This document shows positions 39,229 to 52,500 of a stretch of DNA of 64,000 nt, piece by piece (position 1 is the stretch's first letter; every line of letters starts with the position of its first letter). The DNA is from Serinus canaria. Taxonomy: Eukaryota > Chordata > Aves > Passeriformes > Fringillidae. Made by a program: the position numbers and the translations under genes. The notes under the pieces were generated by a model. It was not told the origin of the DNA, did not search any database, and saw only the letters and a list, made by a program, of their open reading frames with translations. The stretch lies in NCBI RefSeq assembly GCF_022539315.1, contig NC_066317.1, positions 45,177,935 through 45,241,934 of the forward strand, in the 5' to 3' direction.

Positions 39229-39276
39229 CCCGAAACACGCCCTGAAGCACGCCCCGAAACGCGTCCCGAAACGCGC
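39229..39276. repeat. Four-copy 12-bp tandem repeat in the RASL11B promoter
   Basis: Four adjacent 12-mers (cccgaaacacgc, cctgaagcacgc, cccgaaacgcgt, cccgaaacgcgc) sit 119-166 bp upstream of the RASL11B ATG. The copies are imperfect, which suggests an older minisatellite. Each carries one or more CpGs, and the third/fourth junction contains acgcgt-like sequence. Confidence 0.85.
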
Positions 39277-39593
39277 CCCGCCCATGCCGAGCAGGGTGAG
39301 CGGCGCTCGGCGGGGTTACGGCGGATCCCGCGCCTCGGTTAGGGAACGATGGCAGAAATTAGGAGGTTGTGTCTGTGTGTAACCTCCCCGCTCTTCGGGA
39401 GTCAAACATCCGCAGCACCCTGACGGTGACGGGTCGAGCGTTTCCGAAGATCTCAACTCCGCCGTCTACTCCCAAAATCCCGCCAGGCTGACCGAAACGC
39501 CTGCGGCATCCATAAAGGCTCAGCCACCCGCCTGGTGCCCGGGCTGGGTCAGTCTGGGTCATACACCTGACCCTGCGCCCCACACCTCCCGAT

Positions 39594-39666
39594 GCCTTGC
39601 CTTGCCTTGCCTTGCCTTGCCTTGCCTTGCCTTGCCTTGCCTTGCCTTGCCTTGCCTTGCCTTGCC
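39594..39666. repeat. (CCTTG)n pentanucleotide microsatellite
   Basis: About 14.6 perfect copies of the five-base unit CCTTG (73 bp), roughly 480 bp upstream of the RASL11B ATG, just outside the CpG island. The lack of interruptions suggests recent expansion. Both strands read open through the array, creating spurious repetitive ORFs. Confidence 0.97.
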
Positions 39667-39821
39667 GAGAGGTGCGAGCAGACTGAACCACACCTAGTGC
39701 TGAGCAGTGCTGGGTGCAAGAGAGGATGGGTGCTCTCCTTGCCAGCCCCCAGGCCAACAGCAGAGGTGATGGTGGATTAGCTTTGTGGATAGTGGGTGTA
39801 TTGTAAGGCTACTATGGTCAT

Positions 39822-39833
39822 GGGGGGGGGGGG
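39822..39833 (+). repeat. Poly-G run
   Basis: Twelve consecutive G residues in otherwise AT-rich sequence. It is prone to slippage and sequencing error. Confidence 0.9.
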
Positions 39834-41187
39834 AAATTGTTTCATAGGTGCAGTTAAAAAAAATAGACGAGTAAAACAGATTTATAGAAAGGTATTCTAA
39901 GTCAAAAGGGGAAAGGCCAAGAGACACAATTAGAAATTAATCAACAAGGCTGAAGGAATCAAGGACTTGAATACAAAGAAAATACTGGATTTCTTAATGC
40001 CATTGCAGCAAAAATGAACTGGACATTGTACCTTGAGCAAAGGGAAAGAGTCTCATAGAAAATTATCTGGCATCTTTGTAATTAAGGTCATTGGAAATAG
40101 AAAGCCTGAAGGTGAAAGTGAAGAGCATCACTCTCCTAAGAAAGTTTTGTTTTCCAGATGAGTAGATGCAGCTAAATAATGTCAGATAAATAATGTCAGC
40201 TACAAGTAGTTCCTTCAACCAGGAAAAAAGAAACAGGGTGGTGCAGTCATGTGGTGAGAAGGGCATACAGATTGAAGGAAGTCTAGCAACATTTAGAAAA
40301 CCAAGTATTTTGCTTCTAGTTTTAATAAAGAATGCAGAAGGAAGATGAGTAATAGGAAGAAAGTCATGGGTAATTACTATAGTGGGGGAAAACAAACAAT
40401 CTCATCCAGTGTGCAAACAGGCCAAGCATGAAGACATGAGGGTGAAAGAATCACAAAGCTTTCACTCTAGCACTCAAGTCATTCTAGAATATTGCATTGA
40501 AGAAAGGGAGGGAAATAATTTATAATAATCTAGACAAAATTTGAAGGAAAGAATAATTAAAGATATGAGAATAAATGAAATAAAAATTAAGTATGCAATT
40601 ACATGAGATGTTGCTTCAGCAGGATATCTTTTTGTGTTTCCCTTTTTCTTCAAGAAATGAAATGGGGTAGATGCAGGCTATTTGGGATCAATAATGCCTG
40701 GTGCTGTCCAGACAGGAAACAGCTGTTGAAGCAGAAAAGCATGTGGATCAGGAGACAATGACAGAGGGTTGTTTTATATGGGAGGTGTCAGACTGAAGGA
40801 AAGTGCTGTGTGTGATTCATCAATGCCCTGTCATCCTTCATGTTTTCATTACAATGGTGTCATCAAAAACACAAGCAAGCTAATGAAATCTGCTGTTGAC
40901 AGTGCTGGGAGTAGTTAGTATATTGGTCAAACTTTATGTCTCTTGGAACAGATTTAATGAAAACATAATTAAATTCAATAACATTAATGACATGCAGAGA
41001 TTAATTAAAAAAATTCTTCCATTGGCTATAAGATCAGCATTTGGATAAGAGAGACTAGTTAATCCAAGATGAGTCGGAGCTCCTTAAAAAGGGAAGTGTA
41101 AACCCAGCCATGTCAGATAAGTAATTTCAGGAAAGATCTACAGTACAATGTGTGATTCTGTCATCCAGTCAGGAGTAAATCTGTGTT

Positions 41188-41345
41188 TGTCGTGGTTTAA
41201 CTCCAGTCAGCAACTAAGTACCACACAGCTGCTTGCTTACTTCCCCCTGCCTGCCTTCTTGGAAGGAGAATCAGAGAGAAAGTAAAGCTCATGGCTCAGG
41301 TAAGAACAGTTCAATAGTTGAGATAGAATAAAATAGACAAAAGTG
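41188..41345 (+). mobile_element. Avian endogenous retrovirus LTR fragment
   Basis: It begins TGTCGTGGTTTAACTCCAGT and continues with cagcaactaagtaccacaca, the diagnostic start of an LTR family widespread in birds. A further matching block is the aagaacagttcaatag region near 41303. The copy is old, with substitutions and deletions. The right end is unclear and may extend to about 41540. No internal retroviral genes flank it, so it may be a solo or truncated LTR. Confidence 0.75.
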
Positions 41346-43659
41346 GGGCTTAGAAAATGGACAAGCCAGGAAAATTAAAACTGAGGGCCAATGTCGGCAT
41401 AAGAATGAGTGGGTATAAACTGAGTCAGAGTAGCAAAACATCAGAACAGATCTCTAACAAGAGTGGAAGGAGCAAAATCAAGCCTAACTTCTGTAAAATT
41501 GAGCTGCAGGACTTTATAGGAGGAAATACGTGCTGTGATTGACTTCAGGGGCAATGAGATTTCATTATGTCTTCCAAAGGCCTACAGAGAGAGTTCTAAC
41601 ATCATTCCATAAATCAATGTGCTAACATATAGCAATGCATACAGCCGTGGTGTCTCCAACACATGAAGGGGTGTGGTATAAACCACAAAAAAGGGAAACG
41701 GGAAAGGATGATGAAAATGAGACAACGCCTCAGTAAACTGGTTTTGTAAAGGAGATGATTAATTAGGGACTGGATGAAAGTGCTCAAATAACTGGAGAAT
41801 GGAATCTTCTTCCTCTGTCTCAAAATACCAAAAGCAAAACAATCAGCCAGATTGAAAGGTGGAACTTCTGGAAAAACTGAGATACAAAATATGTTCTTGT
41901 AAAATGCATATTTGAGTCACTGAGTCAATTTCTGTAAGAAGGCACTGGAACAAAAACTAAAATTACATCTGTAATAAAAAGGAGGACACATTTATAAAAG
42001 AGGAGATGTATTTTTCAGTACTTTATGCTACCTTAGAATTCATTAGCAGCAGTAAATAATCTTCTCAAATTTTTCACTAATTTCTTGAAAGTTATGGACC
42101 AGAAGGAGTTCTAATGTGGTGTAGACAGACTTTCTCATCCATCAGTCTTTTTAATAACAAATTTCTTATATCGTCCTTTCAGGCAGAAATTACTGTCAGA
42201 GATTACTTAGCCCAGATGGTCATGGGGGCAGAGCTGGTAGGAAAACAGTTCCACAGTTCAGGGACACATTCCTTGGGCTTATTTTATGCTACTGGGCAGA
42301 GGGTAAGTTTGTATGTGGTTTTACACTTCCTTTAAAGACACTTCTATCAACAGCCAAGGAGTAAACCTCACTTTGTTACCTAGTGCTTTGGTAATTCCAA
42401 CTCAGTCCCTCAGAAAAACAAGTGCTGTGGACACGGTGTGCAGAAATGTGGTCAAAGGCTGCTCATTCCAGATGGGCATTTGCTTTCCAAAGCACTGTGA
42501 GATCTTTCTGGGGCTTTATAAGAGTAAATACAAGAAAGCTCCCTTTCCATGGCACAACATGTGCTCCATACTCCCAGCTTTTCAAGCCAAGTGAACCAGC
42601 CCCTGTTAAAAGCCTGAGAAGACTGGAGCTTATCCCTCCCTCTGACACAGCCCTGCTCCACCTTCCAAGAACAAAACAAAAGAGGGAGGGAGCAGAGATA
42701 TTAAAAGAAACTACATAGGCAGGAAAACAACTTCTTTCTTTACTGGGAGAGATCTCCTGGCCAGCAAATCCAAGCTTACAGAGCAAGATATGATCTTCAT
42801 TCCAGGGAAGAGAAAGGCGGGAGAGAGGGAACGACATGCTCCATGCACTCTCACCTACTCACAGGCCCTAGGTAGTTTCTATAGCAGCACAATAGCAGAC
42901 ATTTTTCTCTCTCCACAAGAAAGCCTGAGTAATGTTCTGCAATTATATTAGTCTGCATTTTAATCAGATTTTATCTTCTTTTAAGCTTGCATTTTTTTCC
43001 CATTTCCTCTTTATGTAATGGTACCAAACTCTAATCCAAGAAGTGAAAAGCTCAAAGGTTTTGTTTTTCATTCAGGGCTGCCCATCTGCTGTCAGTATTT
43101 TTTGTGCTGGTTTGTGCCCCCAGATTACAAGCAGTTTTTCTGCACAGAGTGCTGGTTTGATCTGAAAAGTGGGGGGGAAAGCCCCAATGCAAAATGTCTT
43201 GAATTAATACAATCTCTAATACCTTATTCAAAAAGGCATATGAGAGAACACAGCAAAATTTTTATTTTCCATTTTAGGAATGCCTCAGGATTTCTATTAA
43301 GCCTTCTAAAAGCTATGGGATTAAAGTCACATTACCAACCTCTCTCAATCTCACCTGATGTTACAACACAGTTCATCAAGAGGCTAATGCCTGGTTTGCA
43401 TTAGGGAAGGTCAGTGACAAGTCCTGCTGTGCCAGGCCAGCTGTAGGATGATTTTGACACTGGCAGAGGAGTTCTGGGGCTGGTACAGTTTCTCTCAGTT
43501 GCTAAGTAAATGAAGAGCTTGTTTCATATTCATTCTTCAAGTTTAACCTCTGGAGATCCTTTAAGTTTGTGGAGTTGTCACCCAGAAGTTGCATCCCTGA
43601 AACTGCAGAGAGGGAAGGCAGTGTTTTGATTATCACCTCCCCAGATTTCACACAGCAGT

Positions 43660-43719
43660 TGGCCAGCTGGTGAGTGGCCCTGGGTACAACAACTGGCCAG
43701 CTGGTGAGTGGCCCTGGGT
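43660..43719. repeat. Two-copy tandem repeat, period 34 bp
   Basis: The 26-mer beginning tggccagctggtgagtggcc occurs at 43660-43685 and 43694-43719. The spacer differs slightly from copy to copy. It is a local duplication with no known function. Confidence 0.9.
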
Positions 43720-46547
43720 GCTCAGGGTTTCAGCCAGGATGGCACACACCCTCTCTGAACATGGCTTGAGCTGGCCTTGTGCTAAAGTTGTAAGGTACTG
43801 GAAACTTTAAAATTCTAATATAACTTTTTTAGCAAGAGGGATGTAAATTCAAGTCATAGCTGCATAGTACAACAGAAAGCTATGATGCATGAATGTGTAG
43901 GTTGCAAAGTCAATTGCAGAAAATATAGATAATGCCAGAAATAAGATTGCCTGGGCAACCTTAACTCATCCTCCCACAGGCATATGCATTTTATTAGAGC
44001 CTTAATTGCATAATATCCTACCATTACACTGTCTCCTGTCATACTGGCAGTCCGTGTTCTATTTGCCCATAGGAACAGAGAACCTAAACACACTTGAAAT
44101 CTGGATGTTATTCTGCATTTCTTTAAAATCCTCAATTAATCAGACCATGCTGCTACACAGGAAGCATTCCCTTTTTACAGGAATTACTAATTCTTTCATA
44201 AGCTTATCATGCTGTATAGCAAAGATGCATGAGAAAAGTTCAAACTCCAAGTGAACTAGGCTACCTATGCCCAGCATGTACCTGCCACTCCAACTCCTGG
44301 TTGCTACCTCACCTTGAAATAGCTCAGTAATTTATACACCCAAATATTCTGTGGCAAAGTCCCATAAACACACTTCATTGAAGCAGAGACTGCAGCCCTG
44401 AAGTTTGAGATGAGCAGTTGAAGCATAGAAGGAGTCCTTCTCTCTCTACCTGAATCAGCATCAAATCCCTCAGGACACTGGAACAACTTGGGCAGGAAGA
44501 CTGAAAGAACCACATCTCAGCCTACATCAGGCTCATCACATCTCTGAGCCTTCTTCTGTAAATGTCAAAGCCTGGGGCCAAGGCCCTCCCTAAATCCAAG
44601 GAGAAGAGAGACAACCTGAATATGTAGGCTGTGAGCGTGGCAGTAGATCATGTTAGGCTGAGTACCTGGCAGGAAAGGGTGATGGGATAGGTGGCAGCAC
44701 CCCTGCAGTACCAAGCTCAGTTCTTCCAGGTACAAGTGGTGCAGCAAGGGGCTGTGAGGGCAGTCAGAGGAGAAATTACAGTTTTACAAGAAGAGAGGAG
44801 GAAGGACAGACTCCCTTAGCCTAGCAAATGGTGCCTGTGAGAGGAGATGATAACCTGCTGCCAGTTCACATGAGAGGGATCATGGAGGAGAGCAGAGCTC
44901 CTTAGAACAAGGAGCAGCTCATCAGGGGGTTTTTCTTATGAGTGGGTTTTGCAGACCTTAAATGCCTAAAAGAACTAGGTACTCTATTGATCTTGCCTTT
45001 CAGTAGGAAATGGATCTGCATACTATTTTACAAATGCAATTGCTGTTAACAATTTGTAACAGTTTTCTAAAAAGCCTGAAACCATCAAGATTTCCATTAG
45101 GAACCAGGTGATTCAAAACATTTTGTCAATATCCAAACTAGATAAACAATAAAAAAGGTAAGAGGGAAAACTGGAAAGTAAAGGATTCCCACTTGGGAAA
45201 CACTACTAACAAGCTATATAGGCATGCAGACTACAGGAAATGGGTTATATTCTGCTTGGCTGTGTTTCTGTTTCATAAATTTCTATATTCTATTATGCTC
45301 GAGGCTCAAAACCACTGGTGATGCTTAGTGAAGGATGTGTGTTTTAAAGCATTTAAATGAACAGGCTTTGCTGTCTCTACAAGGCAGTCTTAATAGTCTT
45401 AAAAACATTTTATTCATCAAAGTTTCAGGATCGTCGTTAACATTCACACAATTACTATGCAGGCAGATGACTGCAGATAAGCAGCCAAAAATTGTCAGAA
45501 GAATGGCATTCATTTTTATTAGTAAGAAAACATGAGACTTTGCAGCTACTGCAACACCCAACATTTTAATAACAATCCATTTTTCAACAGTACACTGTTC
45601 AACTGGCTAAATATGCTCAAGGATTAAACTCAGGAAGCTTAAGAGAAGACTGTCATCTATGTTTGTTTTCTATAAACCCCTTTGTGATGATGATGAACTG
45701 CACCACAACAGAGAAGTATGGTTTAGTGTTATTATATAGATGAATCATATAGCCTCTATAATTTGACAAGAGCACAGGTTTTTGGTTTCTCTTTTTTTTC
45801 CCCCTAAATAAAGCAAGTAGTCAGTCCAAAAATAGAAGTAACACTTGGAAGAATGCAGCTCCTGGAGGAATTACAAATTCCATCTACTGAAAACACAGAG
45901 GTTGGTATGCTGGGGCATCTCTGCTGAGAATATTGTGCAAAAGCCATTATTTCCTCATCTGGAATGTAAATCTATGCCGTCCAAATGGGATTTAAGTGTT
46001 TCAAGGTAGAACTTCAGTTGCCGGCTAGAACCAGATTTAACCGGTTGGACAATTTTCATGGTCATTTTTGTATTTGCTTTCTTGCTCAGAGCCCAGAGTT
46101 ATTTGCCCTGTGCTACCTGCAGCGCTGTGGCGTGGAATGGCTGGAATGGGTCCCCAGGCGAGGGAGGAAATGGGGCCCTGGTGCCGCCAGCCTTCAGCTT
46201 TTCTCCTCCCTTCAGCCTGGCACGGCCTCCCCAGCAGCCTGCAGGCCAAGCCGAAGGGCACACTGCTGCTGCAGCACATTCATTGCACATTGTAAGGTAT
46301 AATGCCAGATTAAAAATAGGAAGGAAGAAAAGCATCAATTACAGATAGAAGGAAAATATTTCCATGTGTTTCTTAAACTACGACAGAGCACTTTTGCCTT
46401 CTGCCCAAGATATTCAGGAACCCTGAAAAGAAATAAACTCATTTGCCCAGAATAGCCTGGAGACGTGTTTCTGTGGCTGAACTTCAACTTACCTTTAACT
46501 CAGTCTCACTGATTTCTCAGAAACAAACAAACAGATGTAAAAAGTAT

Positions 46548-46565
46548 CAATGTATTAATACATTG
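46548..46565. repeat. Perfect 18-bp palindrome
   Basis: The sequence caatgtattaatacattg is its own reverse complement. It is a short AT-rich dyad with no clear context. Confidence 0.8.
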
Positions 46566-49500
46566 GCCATGTTTTCTTCTGAATAAATCACAGAAATCTC
46601 CACCAAATGAGAAAGAGAGCAGCTTAGTGTCTAACTTCTAGCTGGAAGCTGGGAGGTAAGAGCCTCAGACAGGCTGTGCCTGGGTACCCCATGCCCTGAC
46701 ACTCCATAGCTTGGGGGGAGTTTTATCCAGCTGCCTAGGAAGTATTTGTCATTCCATCCAGATTGAACTACAATCTGAAGAGGAAGTTTCTTGTTCACAC
46801 TGTCCAAAATAAAGCCTGTCACTACTAATTCTTGTTGGACACAGCTGAAGATGTGAAAGAAAACCTGGGCTTTAGCTAGCTCCTCTGAGAAAGGTCTCTC
46901 TCCTGGGTACATGATAAGGCAGCAAGTTTTGTTGAGAGGATGAGGCCCAAAGAACAAACCAGCTGGCTGAAGGCAGAGAGATTTCCATCTGGATCTGCTG
47001 GTTTTATGTGGGTTTTCCTTGGTTTCTGGTTTCCATGGAGTCATTATTATGGGATGGCCACAGAAAGGATGCAAGTACACCACACCTTTTTTCCCCTGTC
47101 CAGCAGGGCAGGTAGCTTGGACTGATAACAGCCTTACACATGCCAGAAATTGACTGGGATTCTCCAGGGCTCTCAGGAGCAGACAAGACACCCTTTAGGA
47201 AGTAGGACTGGCTTGGTTTTGTTGTTGCAAAACACAAAATCTCTGCAATATAATCTAAACAGTCAAGACAGCCACTGACTTATGCTCATTTCAGTGTTGC
47301 TCCTGATGAGACCTCACAACAGCTCCATGCTCTTTGCATCAGGGACATTTTCCTGTGCTTGGAGCAGGTTGCAGAGCAGTGGCTTCAGGACAGCTTAGTC
47401 TGTGGGCTTTGTCTGACCTCAGGACTCCTCTGTCTTTGCATATTAACTGGCAAAGGGAGGATTGGAGCTAAAGTCTCCATAAGTGTCAACCTGAAATACT
47501 GCACTTTAAATTTAAGATGAAGGGACATTTAAATGCAAAGTACTACCCTTTATCCTTTACTTGAGTGTGTAAGAAAATGCCTCATTATATTCCACTGTAC
47601 TACTGATGCAGTATGTGTTTTCCTAGAAGTTTAATTCCACTGTTGGTATTAATAAAAGTTTACATTAATTTTCATTTTTGTATAGGAATAGAACTACAGA
47701 CTGCAGAATGCATTCCCATAGTCTGAAGTTAGAGAAAAAAAGTATCTAGAAAGTCTGGGAAAATTTATGCTTTTTTACAGTTGTGTTTGTAAAACAGATT
47801 TTTTTTCTTTAATATTGAAAAGGAATTCTGGCCAAGACTGACTTGTGACTCAAGACATTATTTCAAATTGCTGAAAAGAATATTAAGAATCGACATCAAG
47901 CTAGCTGTAAAGCAAGCTATATGCTTGCTAAGAGCAATAGAAAAGAATGGTGTAATAAGTCAGGCTTAAGAGCAGTTCCAATTAGAACCAACTACTGGAA
48001 AATTAGGCAATGTTGAAATTTGATCCACATTGGTTTTTACTGCATTCCAGACAAAGGATCACCGTATCTGCAGGTCTAACTGCAAACAGTAATTCTCCAC
48101 AGTAGTTATTGTCAGCATCTTTCCATAATTCCCATGGGCATGAAAAGGAATAGATTTTGCACACAAATAATTAGGAAAACCAGTCAAATAGGTGTTATTC
48201 CATCCATACTGCTTAGCTGTAGATATAGATAACAGCTGACTCACTGCCTAAAATCCCACATTCTCAAACGTCTTGACATCTGAAATAGCTGAAACCTCAC
48301 AAACTGTTAATAGGATTTCTAACTGAGAAGTGGAAGTATTTTGCATTAATATTACACATAACAATGAATAAAACATTAACACGTAGCTAGAATATTTTTC
48401 ACTTGTATTGAAGAGTAACTGCAATCTCAGCCGTTTTAAAATATGTATTCTTTCAAAATACCAGGAGGCAGTGGTACATAAAAGATTCATTCTCTTTTGG
48501 TCTATGAATCAGCTGTGAAAAAACTGAGGTTGCAGTTCATTCTTCTGTCCTCTCAGCAAGCAGTACAGCTACATTATTACTGATCTGGGAGAGATTGTAA
48601 TGTTAACAACTCATTTTAAAAAAGTCAATGCACAGTAAAAATACTCCAGGGGAAAAAACAGAACAACTGTTACAATAAAGCACAATTTTCTCAAACTCTA
48701 CTCATACAGTATTTTCTAAACCAACATCTATATGTATTAATGGATGTCCCATTTTCTTTGACTACTAAATCTTTTTTAGAAGTAGAAAACTTTGTTCAAA
48801 GTTATAATAAAAGATCGCATTTACAGAAAGAAACCTTTTTTCAAGACTCTGCAAGCTGAGCCAATTTAGCTTACAATTTTCCCTCACATTAGGACAGGCT
48901 GTCTTTTAGTTAGCAAAGAAGTACTAAGCAAGGATATTTTATTTGTCATCTCTTATCATTAAAAAAAGTGCAGAGGCAAATTGTGTGAGTTTTGGTTTGT
49001 CTTTCAGGCCTATAGCTCCACTAGCACTTTAAAAATTGCCCAACATATTCTCAGGGAAAAATCCTTTGAATGTGGTAGAAGAAACATCCAACAAGTAGAG
49101 AATGGAAAACAAATTCTGCAAAGGAAGTGAATCACAGCCAGCACTTGTGATGGGGAAAGAGAAAGACACTGCAAGCAGCTGGATATGGAAACTGGGGCTG
49201 TGGGAAGAATGCATTCACCCTGTAATATTCTGTAACGCCTAATGAACAGGTTTCTTAAATAGAGCCATACAGACATACCTTTTGCAGGTAGTTGTTTCAG
49301 TCGTTACATCCTTGGCACTCTGTCAGTCACCAAAAGTGACAGCAATGATGTGTAACAGCATCTGTGGACTGAGAGATGAGCCTGCTGCCAGCCTCACCTG
49401 CAGGCTCTGCCAGCAGTTATGGACTCCCACGATCCAAGCAGCAGAGGGAAACACAAACAGGATTCCTTTGCTTCAGAAAACAGAATAGATGTTGCCATGA

Positions 49501-52500
49501 GCAGTAGAAGTAAGAAACCTATGTCTTTTGCTTAGTTCAGCCCAGTCTCTGTCCCTGGCCAGATCAGAAGCTTGCTGATCACAGGGAGGGGATTCTGGAG
49601 CTCGGTGGCCTTGCTTCAGGCTCTCCAGGATGTGAGTGCCCTCCTAGACCTGAGGTGCCCAAAGTTAACTTGACTGCCACCACTGACAGCAGTAGGTATC
49701 AAAATGTAAACAGATAGCCAACACCTTGGCCAGGAGTGATCATGGGTCTGTCTGTGGCGACACCTCAGGATGAAGCATGTCCCACCCTGCTTACTCCATC
49801 TTCCTGTCACCCAACACCAGGCCAAGCCCAACCAAACCCCCACCTTTCCTCACCACCACCTTTGTCCCATACCAAGTCACATGCGGAGCCCAGCCCTCAC
49901 GCTTGTCTGCCAGCTCCCACCCTATGCTTTGGGCAGTATTTTGGCACCCTGAGCCAAAAGCACGGGATCTGTATCGGTGGCATTCTGCAGGCTTCAGTGC
50001 CAGGCCACCCTCACCCCTGAGGGCGTGCTGGGCAAGAAGCCAGAGCTTCCCCCATCCTCTACCAGTGCTGATAAGTCACCCCAGGCAGCAGATGGCTGCC
50101 ATCCCAGTGGTGGCAAGAGGAAGGCAGAGGCAGCTCCAGTTTGGGGTTCACATCTGCTCATGGTCTTCTCACCAGTGGCCTGGACACTGGCACGCTGCAG
50201 TGGCGCTGTAAATGAGAGGAATGGCCGGGGTCTGAGGTCAGGACGCCCTGTCTCTCACAGCAAGTTAGTCTATTCACTCTCACAACGGGGTTTTTTTCTG
50301 ATTTTTTTTTTTTGGTCCCCTCAACACTTGCTTATGTATTTTACCCTGGCCAATTGCCATAAAGATACTGCAGTGGATTTTAGGTGAAACTTGTGGCCTC
50401 AAGAATGGCTTTGTCAGGGGTGTTTGAGGAAGCTTAAACATGGTGGTGTGCCGGGCTGTTGAGGCTCCCAAGGAGAGGCTGCCAGCATGGGCAGTGAGGC
50501 TACAGAACATGTACAATTTACATTTCATCACATTATTACTGGAGGACATGTACTTCAGGTCTAGAAAACGAAGCTGTTATTACAAGATGAAAATCCATAC
50601 GCCACAAGGCTTGTTTTTGGCCCTGCTGCAAGGCTGTGCTCTGAGGAGCAGAGCTGTTGTGAAACAGCAAGGGACACGCTCTGATTCACCCTGAGATCCA
50701 GCAGGAGCCTCCAAACCACGGAGCAGTTGTTTTCCTTATAGCATCCAAATGGCTTTTGTTCGCCTGCCAAGTTCAGCTGACATGTCCTGCCTTGCAGGCC
50801 TTTGTGAAGAGCGAGCAGGCCCAGATGGCACACAGCACAGTCACAGCTCAGGCCAGCTCCTCCCAGCTCAGACATACCTCAGCCCACAGAGAGGAAAAAC
50901 TGTGGGTAAAGAAATAAAGAAAGGCAGTATCTTTCAAGGAGACTAATGGAAGCAATATGTGCTGTAACAAGCACTAGCAGGCTATGATTTTGTGGTGCAT
51001 GCTTTTTTTTATAGAAAGCCAGAGTAAGATTAGTGTGGCTCTCCAAGAAACCCCAAACAAGACCACTGATACAAGAGACATGAGTTCTTGATTCAGCACC
51101 ATTGCTCCAGGGTGTTTCTTAGGTCTCCTGCTACTGCCTTACTTGCTTCTTGAAATTCCCAGTATTCAATCAGCTTTAACAAGAGCAAAAATACCATACA
51201 TAAAAACAATATTAAATGAAAAAAGGTGATTTCCTAATTGCAGAAAACTCGAGACAACACTTCATTGTCTTCAAGAAAGTCAGGATGGTTCCCCCTCTCC
51301 TTTATTTTTCCTTACCACCCTCTAATTTGCTGATAGATATTATGGGGTGTATTAATTGTGGCCACAGAATGTGCACTTCTAAATGCATGCTCTGCTCTGC
51401 TCTTTACCTAACTATAAAATATGAAGTTAGCGCTCTCCAACTGACCAGAAATATTGAAATGTTCACCTAGGTGTTAGCTGCAATGCTGTATTTCTTCCAG
51501 TTCTGAATTATATCAAAAGCAAGCTGAATTGCCTGATTTTCCATTTTCTCCATCTCTGGAATGAGGCAATAATCCTCCACATCACCATCAAGTACACACA
51601 GCTGTGTGGATGAAAAGCACTATCAAGGTGTGATGCATCCTTAGTAAAATGATGGCTTGCAAAAAAAAAAAAAGTGCAGGTGCTTTCAGAGTGCAAGTGA
51701 GGCCAGGTTATGTTGGCTAAGGATGAAAGTTGGAGCAGCTTTCTGGGGGTGAAGTCCCATGGTTCCCTAGGAGGGATAAACTTTTATGAATTTGGCAAGT
51801 TGGCAGAGCCACCTACCAACAGCTAAATTAAGGATGAAGCAAAAAGTCTGGAGGCTTTCCCTGCCCTGTTGTCAGTGGTGGCCATCCTCTCCTGGGGGAT
51901 GGCCAAAGCAGCTTCAGGAGGACATCCACAGGACTGTCTGTGACCCAGCAGAGCTTCACAGTGACTTTGCAATCAGAGTTAGTAGGAAGGATACAAAGCC
52001 AGTCCATTCCTTATGTTCAAAGGGTGACACGATGATCTTGATTGTGTGAACACTGATGCTGTGAAGATTATAGACCCAGCTTCATTAAGACACTTGGGGA
52101 TAGTGATTCCCAGAGACACAGGTCAGTTCTTTGAGTGCAGATCTTCAGCTCACTTTTTTCTCTTCAGAGGGCAGAATGATGGAGACTGCTTATGACTGCC
52201 TATGACTGCCCATGGAGGATGAGAGGTTGAAGTCCTCATCCAGAAAGCAGAAGACATTCAATGTTCTCCTCAGCCTGAGATGAGCCAAAACCATATCTTG
52301 CTCCATTCAGGAGTCTCCTCCAACCTCTGGACTGGATACTTCTATGGAGACAGGGCATTTTCTGCCTCTTTTCTCAAAGCAGAGTGATATCACAAACAAG
52401 AAACAAGCTTCAGAGGCCAGAGAGAGAGAGAGAGAACACTCAAGAAAGTGCCTCCCTGTGTCATCCACTATTGTAACATTCAGCTGAAGGAATGAGGCAT

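Larger units (their letters stand above)
38490..39340. promoter_or_regulatory. CpG island covering RASL11B promoter, exons 1 and 2
   Basis: GC content and CpG density rise abruptly around 38490 and fall near 39340, in contrast to the AT-rich surroundings. The island spans the 5' flank, exons 1-2 and part of intron 2 of RASL11B. No TATA box is evident upstream of the ATG, as expected of a CpG-island promoter with dispersed starts. Long open frames on both strands here are GC artefacts, apart from RASL11B itself. Confidence 0.85.

Noticed and set aside
38494..39342. 282-codon plus-strand open frame (and several others) across the CpG island
   Set aside because: High GC content removes stop codons on both strands. 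The genuine coding signal is RASL11B exons 1-2 on the minus strand; the plus frame also reads through their splice sites and the 12-bp repeat.
39359..39757. 132-codon minus-strand frame with a repeated five-residue unit
   Set aside because: It is produced by translating the CCTTG pentamer array, which has no stop in any frame. There is no sign of a real protein.
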